A DNA stretch of 64,000 bases from Pseudomonas lini (GTDB lineage: Bacteria; Pseudomonadota; Gammaproteobacteria; Pseudomonadales; Pseudomonadaceae): NCBI RefSeq assembly GCF_964063345.1, contig NZ_OZ061318.1:5766001-5830000 (forward strand), in the 5' to 3' direction. How positions within the stretch are numbered: the stretch's first letter is position 1; the number at the start of each line of letters is the position of its first letter. The position numbers and the translations under genes were made by a program. Positions 57,145 through 64,000 of the stretch are shown here, in pieces. The notes beneath the pieces are model-generated. The model made no database searches. It was not told the origin of the DNA and saw only the letters and a list, made by a program, of their open reading frames with translations.

Positions 57145-57271
57145 AACACACAGGTGGCAAGCCTTGCCAGATGAATTGATACTTTTTATATGCGGCTTGC
57201 CGCTAGGTCTGCCAGTTGCTTTTTGCTAAGGTGTCCGACAACCCAATAAGACCAAATCGCGAGGTGTCTGC

Positions 57272-57913
57272 TTGATTAGGGTGCTAGTAGTCGATGACCA
57301 TGATCTCGTTCGTACAGGCATTACACGAATGCTGGCTGACATCGATGGCCTGCAAGTAGTCGGCCAGGCTGAGTCAGGGGAGGAATCCCTGCTTAAAGCG
57401 CGTGAGTTGAAACCTGATGTGGTGCTGATGGACGTCAAGATGCCCGGGATCGGCGGTCTTGAAGCCACGCGCAAATTATTGCGCAGTCATCCGGACATCA
57501 AAGTCGTCGCGGTCACCGTGTGCGAAGAAGATCCGTTTCCTACCCGGCTGTTACAGGCGGGTGCCGCGGGTTACCTGACCAAGGGGGCCGGATTGCCGGA
57601 AATGGTCCAGGCCATTCGCCTGGTGTTTGCCGGGCAACGCTACATTAGCCCGCAGATTGCCCAGCAACTGGCGATCAAGTCGTTCCAGCCAACCAATGAT
57701 TCGCCCTTCGACGCCTTGTCGGAGCGGGAAATCCAGATTGCGTTGATGATTGTCGGCTGTCAGAAGGTGCAGATCATTTCCGACAAACTGTGCCTGTCGC
57801 CAAAAACAGTGAATACCTACCGTTACCGTATTTTCGAGAAGCTTTCGATCAGCAGCGATGTCGAGTTGACGCTGCTGGCGGTTCGTCACGGCATGGTTGA
57901 TGCCAGCCTCTGA
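57272..57913 (+). CDS. gacA: Response regulator GacA
   Basis: 213 residues. N-terminal receiver with the phospho-acceptor D54 in [14 protein letters not shown]-terminal LuxR-type helix-turn-helix ([33 protein letters not shown]). Partner of the GacS sensor, controlling secondary metabolism and virulence through small RNAs that titrate Rsm proteins. The start is TTG (57272), as known for Pseudomonas gacA, with GAGGTG upstream. The stop is 2 bp from the uvrC start, the conserved gacA-uvrC order. Confidence 0.97.
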   Translation: MIRVLVVDDHDLVRTGITRMLADIDGLQVVGQAESGEESLLKARELKPDVVLMDVKMPGIGGLEATRKLLRSHPDIKVVAVTVCEEDPFPTRLLQAGAAGYLTKGAGLPEMVQAIRLVFAGQRYISPQIAQQLAIKSFQPTNDSPFDALSEREIQIALMIVGCQKVQIISDKLCLSPKTVNTYRYRIFEKLSISSDVELTLLAVRHGMVDASL

Positions 57914-57915
57914 AA

Positions 57916-59739
57916 ATGACTGAAATCTTCGATCCAAGTGCTTTTCTGTCGACGGTCAGTGGGCGGCCGGGCGTCTATCGCATGTTCGACAGCGATGCGC
58001 GGCTGCTTTATGTCGGCAAAGCCAAAAATCTCAAGAAGCGTTTGGCGAGCTACTTCCGCAAAGCCGGTCTTGCCCCTAAGACCGCCGCGCTGGTGGGCCG
58101 TATCGCCCAGGTCGAAACCACCATCACGGCCAACGAAACCGAGGCCTTGCTGCTTGAGCAGACGCTGATCAAGGAATGGCGTCCGCCGTACAACATCCTG
58201 CTGCGCGACGACAAATCCTACCCTTACGTCTTTCTCTCGGATGGCCAGTTCCCACGCTTGAGCATTCATCGAGGGGCGAAAAAGGCCAAAGGCAAATATT
58301 TCGGCCCTTATCCCAGCGCAGGGGCGATTCGCGAAAGCCTGAGTCTGTTGCAAAAGGCTTTTTTTGTTCGTCAGTGTGAAGACAGTTTTTACAAGAACCG
58401 CGCGCGACCTTGTCTGCAATACCAGATCAAACGCTGCAAGGCGCCGTGCGTGGGGCTGGTGGAACCCGAGGTGTATGCCGAAGATGTACGCCACTCGGTG
58501 ATGTTTCTTGAAGGGCGCAGCAACGCCCTGGCGGACGAGTTGTCTGCGGCCATGGAGGAGGCGGCGGTCAACCTCGAGTTTGAGCGCGCCGCCGAGCTGC
58601 GTGACCAGATCTCATTGCTGCGTCGGGTCCAGGACCAGCAGAGCATGGAAGGCGGGACGGGCGATGTCGATGTGATTGCGGCATTCGTCAATCCAGGTGG
58701 CGCCTGCGTACACTTGATCAGCGTGCGCGGTGGCCGGGTGTTGGGGAGCAAGAACTTCTTTCCGCAGGTGGGTATTGAGGAAGACGTTTCCGAAGTCATG
58801 GCAGCGTTTCTTGGCCAATACTTCATCAGCAGTCCCGAGCGCGACTTGCCGAGCGAGTTGATCGTCAACGTGGTTCACGAAGACTTTCCGACTCTGATCG
58901 CAGCCATCGAAGAGCTGCGCGGTCGTGAATTGACCATCAGCCATCGAGTACGCGGCACACGAGCGCGCTGGCAGCAATTGGCGGTCACCAATGCCGAGCA
59001 AGCGCTGGGCGCACGTCTGGCTAACCGACAACACGTTGCGGCACGTTTCGATGCCTTGGCCGAAGTGCTGAAACTGGACGAACCGCCGCAACGTCTCGAG
59101 TGCTACGACATCAGCCATTCCAGCGGCGAGGCCACGGTGGCCTCCTGTGTAGTGTTTGGCCCGGAAGGCCCGATCAAATCCGACTACCGCCGCTATAACA
59201 TTGAAGGCGTCACCCCGGGCGATGACTATGCCGCGATGCACCAGGCCCTGACCCGACGCTTCAGCAAATTGAAGGACGGCGAGGGCAAGTTACCGGATAT
59301 CTTGCTGGTCGACGGCGGTAAAGGTCAGCTGTCCATGGCCCGTGACGTGCTTAACGAACTGGCTGTGCCAGACCTGATTCTCTTGGGTGTGGCCAAAGGC
59401 GCGACGCGCAAGGCCGGTTTCGAAACCCTGTACCTCAACGACGCGGCCCATGAATTCACCTTGCGCGGCGATTCCCCCGCGCTGCATTTGATCCAGCAGA
59501 TCCGCGACGAAGCTCACCGATTCGCCATTACCGGGCACCGCGCACGTCGTGGAAAAACTCGCCGCACGTCTACGCTTGAGGGCGTTGCCGGCGTCGGACC
59601 GACACGTCGACGCGATTTGTTGAAACATTTTGGTGGATTGCAGGAGCTGTCTCGTGCCAGCATCGAAGAAATTGCCAAAGCACCCGGAATCAGCAAAAAG
59701 CTCGCAGAGTTGATTTATGCAAATCTGCACAGCGAGTAG
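57916..59739 (+). CDS. uvrC: Excinuclease ABC subunit C
   Basis: 607 residues. GIY-YIG nuclease ([26 protein letters not shown]), UVR domain ([18 protein letters not shown]), RNase-H-like nuclease core ([35 protein letters not shown]) and C-terminal helix-hairpin-helix pair ([17 protein letters not shown]). It makes both incisions in nucleotide excision repair. It is translated directly after gacA and probably co-transcribed with it. Confidence 0.98.
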   Translation: MTEIFDPSAFLSTVSGRPGVYRMFDSDARLLYVGKAKNLKKRLASYFRKAGLAPKTAALVGRIAQVETTITANETEALLLEQTLIKEWRPPYNILLRDDKSYPYVFLSDGQFPRLSIHRGAKKAKGKYFGPYPSAGAIRESLSLLQKAFFVRQCEDSFYKNRARPCLQYQIKRCKAPCVGLVEPEVYAEDVRHSVMFLEGRSNALADELSAAMEEAAVNLEFERAAELRDQISLLRRVQDQQSMEGGTGDVDVIAAFVNPGGACVHLISVRGGRVLGSKNFFPQVGIEEDVSEVMAAFLGQYFISSPERDLPSELIVNVVHEDFPTLIAAIEELRGRELTISHRVRGTRARWQQLAVTNAEQALGARLANRQHVAARFDALAEVLKLDEPPQRLECYDISHSSGEATVASCVVFGPEGPIKSDYRRYNIEGVTPGDDYAAMHQALTRRFSKLKDGEGKLPDILLVDGGKGQLSMARDVLNELAVPDLILLGVAKGATRKAGFETLYLNDAAHEFTLRGDSPALHLIQQIRDEAHRFAITGHRARRGKTRRTSTLEGVAGVGPTRRRDLLKHFGGLQELSRASIEEIAKAPGISKKLAELIYANLHSE

Positions 59740-59772
59740 AATGCCCAACTCACCTCGTAGCCAGTTGTGCCG

Positions 59773-60333
59773 ATGAATATCCCTAATCTGATTACCGTTC
59801 TACGCGTCCTGCTCATCCCGATCTTCATTTTGCTGTTTTACTTGCCTTACCACTGGAGCTATTTGGCGTCCGCCTCGGTCTTCGCATTTGCCGCCGCGAC
59901 CGACTGGCTCGACGGATATCTGGCCCGTCGTCTGGAACAAAGCACACCGTTCGGGGCCTTCCTCGATCCTGTTGCGGACAAGCTGATGGTCGCCGTTGCG
60001 CTGGTTCTGCTGGTGCAAGAGCATGGCAACCTGTGGCTCACGCTGCCGGCCGCCGTTATCATCGGTCGCGAAATTGTCGTCTCGGCACTGCGCGAGTGGA
60101 TGGCCGAACTCGGTGCCCGCGCCCATGTAGCGGTGTCAAACCTGGGCAAATGGAAAACCGCCGCGCAAATGCTGGCGCTGGTGATCCTGCTGGCCAACCC
60201 TTCGGACTTCACTTTCTGGGTCCTGATGGGTTACGCCTTGCTGCTGGTGTCTGCTGGCCTGACGTTGTGGTCCATGGTCCAATACTTGCGGGCTGCCTGG
60301 CCGCATCTGAAGACGGACGTAGAAAAGAAATAA
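59773..60333 (+). CDS. pgsA: CDP-diacylglycerol--glycerol-3-phosphate 3-phosphatidyltransferase
   Basis: 186 residues, integral membrane enzyme of phosphatidylglycerol synthesis. The CDP-alcohol phosphotransferase signature D-G-x2-A-R-x8-G-x3-D-x3-D is complete (starting DGYLARRLE, ending FLDPVADK). ATG 59773 ([18 protein letters not shown]) preferred over the in-frame GTG at 59767. Lies 33 bp after uvrC. Confidence 0.96.
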   Translation: MNIPNLITVLRVLLIPIFILLFYLPYHWSYLASASVFAFAAATDWLDGYLARRLEQSTPFGAFLDPVADKLMVAVALVLLVQEHGNLWLTLPAAVIIGREIVVSALREWMAELGARAHVAVSNLGKWKTAAQMLALVILLANPSDFTFWVLMGYALLLVSAGLTLWSMVQYLRAAWPHLKTDVEKK

Positions 60334-60352
60334 ACTTTTTTGAATCAAGGGG

Positions 60353-60380
60353 TTGACGGGGGATGTGGATTCTATAGAAT
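60353..60380 (+). promoter_or_regulatory. Promoter of the tRNA-Gly gene
   Basis: TTGACG (60353-60358) and TAGAAT within TATAGAAT (60375-60380), spacing 16 bp, about 15 bp before the tRNA start. Confidence 0.75.
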
Positions 60381-60395
60381 GCGCATCACCAAGAC

Positions 60396-60471
<76 letters not shown>

Positions 60472-60693
60472 AATATTGCGCTACAGAGTTCCAGTGAATT
60501 CTGTAAGCGATTGAAATCAGGGCCTTTAGGCCCTTTTTTCGTTCCAGCGGGCACCACTGAAATCCAGCACTATCCGGTGCGTTTAAGTCCAGAATTGAGT
60601 CCAGGATTCTGACAAGCACTGAATCGGTTAAATGCTGGAGCAGATTGTGTAGCGAGATGAGCATCTGGCCCTGACTCTGTTCAGGAGCTCGCG

Positions 60694-62535
60694 ATGGCAC
60701 TCTCAGAAATGACAGTTCGGCATGCCCGAATCACTGGTAACGACTACACCCTCGGTGACAGTGATGGTCTCACACTCAATGTGACGGCCAGAGGCGGAAA
60801 AGTCTGGCTCTTCCGCTACTACTGGGCAGGCAAGCAGAAGCGCATGTCCCTCGGTAGTTACCCCCAAATTGGGCTTAAAGAAGCCCGTACCCGTCGTGAT
60901 GAAGCCCGTACCTTGGTTGCCCAGGGCATCAACCCCTACGAGCATCGTAAACAACAGCGACTTGCTGTTCATGCTGCGAAGGAGCACACCTTCGAGGCGG
61001 TGTTCAATCAGTGGGTGGAGTTCCGAAGGCTAAGCCTGAAGGAAGGGCGCCAGAGCACGCTCTCGCAGATCTTGAGAATCTTCAATAAAGACGTCCTGCC
61101 CGTACTGGGTGGGAGGTCCATTTATGATATCAATCGTCACGATCTGCTGGATTTACTGAGCAGGATCGAGCAGCGCAAGGCCTTAACGACAGCCGAAAAA
61201 TGCCGGACCTGGTTCAACCAATTGTTCCGCTATGCGCTGGTGAAAATCGAGGGGCTGGAACATAACCCGGCTTCAGACCTTGATGTGGTCGCACTCCCCA
61301 AGCCGCCTGTTACGCACAATCCATTTCTCCGAATGGACGAGCTTCCGGCATTGATGGCTGCTCTTCGAAACTACGGTGGCGCCAATCAAACTCGGCTTGG
61401 CCTTCGGTTGTTGTTGCTGACCGGTGTCCGGACGGGCGAATTGCGGTTGGCAACACCCGACCAGTTCGATCTGGAGAAGCGCTTGTGGGTCATACCGGCG
61501 GAACTGGTGAAACAACTCCAGCTAGCGATGCGCAAGCCAGGTAAGCAGATTCAAAATGTACCGCCCTACATTGTCCCGCTATCGGTTCAGGCGCTGGAGA
61601 TTGTGCGTCACTTGCTGGACCAGGTTGTTCCCGCGCAGCGCTACTTGTTTGCGCATCGAAGCAACCTGAGCAAACGCATCAGCGAGAACACGCTGAATGG
61701 CGCGTTGCGTCGGATGGGGTACGCCGATCAACTCACCGGGCATGGGATGAGGGCGACGATCTCGACGGCGTTGAACGAGATCGGATACCCGAAGGTTTGG
61801 GTGGATGCTCAGCTTTCTCATGCCGATCCGGACAAGGTGAGTGCGGCCTACAATCACGCGGAATACGTGGAGCAGCGCCGGACCATGATGCAGGATTGGG
61901 CGAACCGTCTGGATCTTTGGGGGCAAGGCCAGCTGAAAGCGGCTAGCTCTCCGCTTACTATTCGTTTAGAAGGTGCAGCTTCGTTACCTTCGTTGGAAAG
62001 CGCGAACGCAAACGCCGTTCTGTACAGCGGGGGTTTCCCAGCGACGACGGTTCCAGCCTCCAAAATGTCCGTCAGCAACGAACCGGTCCTTAACGCGGCT
62101 CAGTATTCACCTGTCCTACCTGCTCCAGCGCAGACTGAACAGCTGCGCGAACCCCAAGTATCAGACATACAACGTCAGCGCGCCGAGATGCTCGCCACCT
62201 ATGAAGCTTCGAGTAATCTGCCGCTGCTTGTCTTCGCCAAGTTGGCAGGCAAATCCCGAGATCAGATCAACCGCGATATCAAGGCTCGGCGCCTGCTGTC
62301 CCTTAGCCTGGGGAATCGAGGTCAGCGCCTTCCCGATTGGCAGCTTGATCCACTGCGGCACAAGTTGGTACTTGCTGCGTTAGCGCGATTTCCGGATGTC
62401 GATGCTTGGAGACTTTATCGTACGGTCTGTGAGCCTCATGAGCGATTGAAGGGGCGTTCGCCAATCGATGTGCTCACACTGGAGAATTTCGACGTGACTG
62501 CACGAATAGTTTGCAGCGCCCTGGGCCCAAGCTGA
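60694..62535 (+). CDS. P4-type tyrosine integrase with long C-terminal extension
   Basis: 613 residues. Arm-type DNA-binding domain (DUF4102: GDSDGLTLNVTARGGKVWLF, RMSLGSYPQIGLKEAR), core-binding domain, then the catalytic domain with R246 (LTGVRTGEL), H350 and R353 (GHGMR), H376 (LSHAD) and Y386 (AAYNHAEY). The usual P4 integrase would end near residue 410. About 200 residues follow: a low-complexity linker and a module (LPLLVFAKLAGKSRDQINRD ... LKGRSPIDVL) resembling the Xre/MbcA/ParS (DUF2384) antitoxin-type domain. ATG 60694 has CAGGAG upstream. The extension may alter excision control or DNA binding (inference). Confidence 0.92.
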   Translation: MALSEMTVRHARITGNDYTLGDSDGLTLNVTARGGKVWLFRYYWAGKQKRMSLGSYPQIGLKEARTRRDEARTLVAQGINPYEHRKQQRLAVHAAKEHTFEAVFNQWVEFRRLSLKEGRQSTLSQILRIFNKDVLPVLGGRSIYDINRHDLLDLLSRIEQRKALTTAEKCRTWFNQLFRYALVKIEGLEHNPASDLDVVALPKPPVTHNPFLRMDELPALMAALRNYGGANQTRLGLRLLLLTGVRTGELRLATPDQFDLEKRLWVIPAELVKQLQLAMRKPGKQIQNVPPYIVPLSVQALEIVRHLLDQVVPAQRYLFAHRSNLSKRISENTLNGALRRMGYADQLTGHGMRATISTALNEIGYPKVWVDAQLSHADPDKVSAAYNHAEYVEQRRTMMQDWANRLDLWGQGQLKAASSPLTIRLEGAASLPSLESANANAVLYSGGFPATTVPASKMSVSNEPVLNAAQYSPVLPAPAQTEQLREPQVSDIQRQRAEMLATYEASSNLPLLVFAKLAGKSRDQINRDIKARRLLSLSLGNRGQRLPDWQLDPLRHKLVLAALARFPDVDAWRLYRTVCEPHERLKGRSPIDVLTLENFDVTARIVCSALGPS

Positions 62536-62765
62536 GGTGCTGTCTTCGAGCGGTGACAACGGATAGGACTGTGCTTGTATATAGCAACGCAGTCAAAACC
62601 AGAACCGGCCATGAGCGTTCGGACGCTGTCACTTAGCAGGACGCTTGCGGCCTTCCCGACCGGAAGGTCGCTGCCGTACAAAAAAGCCCCATGACTCCCG
62701 TGGAGTGTGCGCCAGTTATGCATAACGGTGTACTGTGACTGCTGGCTAGTCGTAGAGGTGTTTTC

Positions 62766-63416
62766 ATGTATCAGGTGCTTGGTATTCAAAAGTGTCTTGG
62801 TTACTTCGCTCTATTGTGTTTCATCGTTTTCGGGGGGCTGAGCTTCTGGCGCCTGCCTGAAGTGTTCAGTGGCTTTTCAGCTTTTTGGTCAGTAGCCAAG
62901 GTGGCGGTAGGCGTTTCAACGATTGTCCTGCTTGGCGTGGGTCAGACACCTATGTTCCCCTGGATCTGCAAGCTGCCCTTTCTTCGGAATTTTTTCCCAC
63001 CTATTGATGGAGACTGGCTGGTAACCATCCGGTCGAACTGGAACGTGGTCAGGCAGCTATCGGGCCAACCAACTGGCGACGCGCTTTTTGAAAAGCAAGG
63101 CAAGGTCACCATTACATCCCGCTTGTTCGGCATACGGATGAAGTTTCAGTCTGATGATAAATACTCAAAGTCGAGCACCACGATTGTGGGGGTACGGCGC
63201 GATCCAGAGCACGGAACCATTGAACTCAACTATTCATACCTTAACGTCACCCGAAATCCGGAAGTAACGGATAGCGGCTGCCATCTCGGTTCGGCGCGAT
63301 TGGAGGTTCATGACGGTGATGGTGGGGTAACTCTTGATGGGGAGTATTGGACGAATCGGAACTGGAACAAGGGCTTAAACACAGCGGGTATGATTTTCTT
63401 TGAGCGATTGAAGTAA
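62766..63416 (+). CDS. Cap15-like two-transmembrane, beta-rich protein (putative anti-phage effector)
   Basis: 216 residues. Two N-terminal membrane helices (YFALLCFIVFGGLSFW; VAKVAVGVSTIVLLGVG) are followed from about residue 75 by a beta-rich domain: PPIDGDWLVTIRSNW, KVTITSRLFGIRMKFQSDD, SSTTIVGV, ELNYSYLNVTRNPEV, HLGSARLEV and LDGEYWTNRNWNKG. This order (G-x-W strand, short-Ser pair, YxY-N-P, HxGxAxL, LxGxYxTxR) is that of the Cap15 cyclic-dinucleotide receptor family, whose members oligomerise in the membrane in CBASS anti-phage defence. No cGAS-like nucleotidyltransferase is in the window. Isolated gene 230 bp after the integrase. Family call by eye; function inferred. Confidence 0.7.
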   Translation: MYQVLGIQKCLGYFALLCFIVFGGLSFWRLPEVFSGFSAFWSVAKVAVGVSTIVLLGVGQTPMFPWICKLPFLRNFFPPIDGDWLVTIRSNWNVVRQLSGQPTGDALFEKQGKVTITSRLFGIRMKFQSDDKYSKSSTTIVGVRRDPEHGTIELNYSYLNVTRNPEVTDSGCHLGSARLEVHDGDGGVTLDGEYWTNRNWNKGLNTAGMIFFERLK

Positions 63417-63928
63417 TTCACTTGCTGCCTCGGCCATTCGCTGGCTAGCTCAGGTTGGGCCGATCATAAAATGTGGTATCCCTCCCTTCCTGCCACTATT
63501 TGAGCCAATTTCCAAGAAGAAGCGAGTTCTGCTGGAGCTTCCTTCTAAGCAGGGCAGATTCTATTCGCGAAGTGTGGGGAGATTCCCGGGCGCCTTTGAT
63601 ACATCGCCTGAAGCTTCCTGGCTAGGGTGTTGTCGCCACCGCAGTGGGTCCAGGGTCCCTGCCACTGCTAGTCCAGCTGTTGAGTAGCGATAGCACAATA
63701 TGTAGTGTCTTCTATCTGTATTCGTCCATGTATTGCACAATATGTAGGTGTCTGTCAGTATTGGATCCAGCTTGTGTCCGCTTCGCTACAGTTGCGCGCT
63801 ATTTGGCTACGAATCTATTGCCGATTTGTGGCAGCACGGAAGAGGTTGGTTGTTGGGGAGGGTTCCCACCGCGAGGGTTAGCATGAAGACAGGCACGGTG
63901 CTCACTAGCCATCGACTGGAGATGTTTC
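63417..63928. other. Gene-poor stretch of the island
   Basis: About 510 bp with codon patterns and base composition unlike the rest of the window and no credible ORF. The only structure seen is the 13-bp direct repeat listed separately. It may hold the regulatory region of a gene starting near 63929. Confidence 0.5.
63693..63747 (+). repeat. 13-bp direct repeat, 42 bp apart
   Basis: GCACAATATGTAG occurs exactly at 63693-63705 and 63735-63747. The 42-bp distance equals about four helical turns, so a dimeric regulator could bind both copies on the same DNA face. Confidence 0.6.
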
Positions 63929-64000
63929 ATGCCCAACCTGAGCCCCTTGCTTTACACCACCAAAGACCTTCCCAATGGCGACGGAGCGGTCGCTGATCAC
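63929..64000 (+). CDS. Start of an unidentified gene (truncated by window edge)
   Basis: ATG at 63929 with GGAG 9 nt upstream opens a frame (MPNLSPLLYTTKDLPNGDGA) that runs off the right edge after 24 codons. Too short to identify; could be chance. Confidence 0.3.
   Translation, partial: MPNLSPLLYTTKDLPNGDGAVADH

Noticed and set aside
62646..62669. Terminator after the integrase gene
   Set aside because: A hairpin (CCTTCC/GGAAGG core) exists but is not followed by a T run in the right direction; left unannotated.
63644..63996. Two overlapping short plus-strand ORFs near the right edge
   Set aside because: No ribosome sites, no motifs and conflicting frames; composition looks non-coding.

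Overview
The window comes from a fluorescent-group Pseudomonas chromosome. The evidence is the GC-rich codon use, a gacA-uvrC-pgsA-tRNA-Gly block with the TTG start typical of gacA, an aerobic (CobN-type) cobalamin locus, cti, and about a dozen paired REP elements (REPINs) of the GTGGGAGCGGGCTTGCCCGC and GTGGCGAGGGAGCTTGCTCCC types.

Layout. 1-3.7 kb: 3' part of a large DUF6543/LRR toxin-like gene. 3.8-14.8 kb: sulfite/nitrite reductase (cysI) with its DUF934 partner, a 37-residue membrane miniprotein, a periplasmic binding protein, metH, cti and nfuA. 15-24.8 kb: cobalamin region with two divergent B12 riboswitches. One faces cbtB-cbtA-cobE, with cobM further downstream; the other faces cobW-cobN and an AAA+/VWA chelatase gene that has a complete -1 programmed-frameshift signal. 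25-28 kb: phospholipase-D-like protein, yccF, thioredoxin-like protein and a flavin-oxidoreductase remnant. 28-35 kb: amino-acid-type ABC importer, RidA, IclR regulator, PLP deaminase and KDG kinase, read here as a possible amino-sugar-acid (D-glucosaminate-like) catabolic cluster. 35-39.5 kb: parvulin, hybrid histidine kinase, PilT/PilU-type ATPase. 39.6-45.7 kb: ketone-body utilisation (acetoacetate-CoA ligase, 3-hydroxybutyrate dehydrogenase, GntP permease) with a sigma-54 promoter and its enhancer-binding regulator. 45.8-51.4 kb: Yej/Npp-type peptide importer operon. 51.5-55.8 kb: second parvulin, lipase, a three-repeat protein of unknown function, and DAHP synthase behind an aromatic-rich attenuator. 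55.9-60.5 kb: nitrilase-family hydrolase, GNAT protein, gacA, uvrC, pgsA, tRNA-Gly(GCC).

From 60.5 kb to the right edge lies an integrated island at the tRNA-Gly 3' end. It carries a P4-type integrase with a long extra C-terminal region and a two-transmembrane, beta-rich protein that resembles the Cap15 family of anti-phage (CBASS) effectors. No second att copy is seen, so the island runs past the window.

The strongest observations are the frameshift signal joining the chelatase AAA+ and VWA halves, the Cap15-like gene next to the integrase, a REPIN translated in frame inside cobN, and two consecutive aromatic-rich leader ORFs flanking the DAHP synthase terminator. All domain calls were made by eye from the translated sequence, without database searches.
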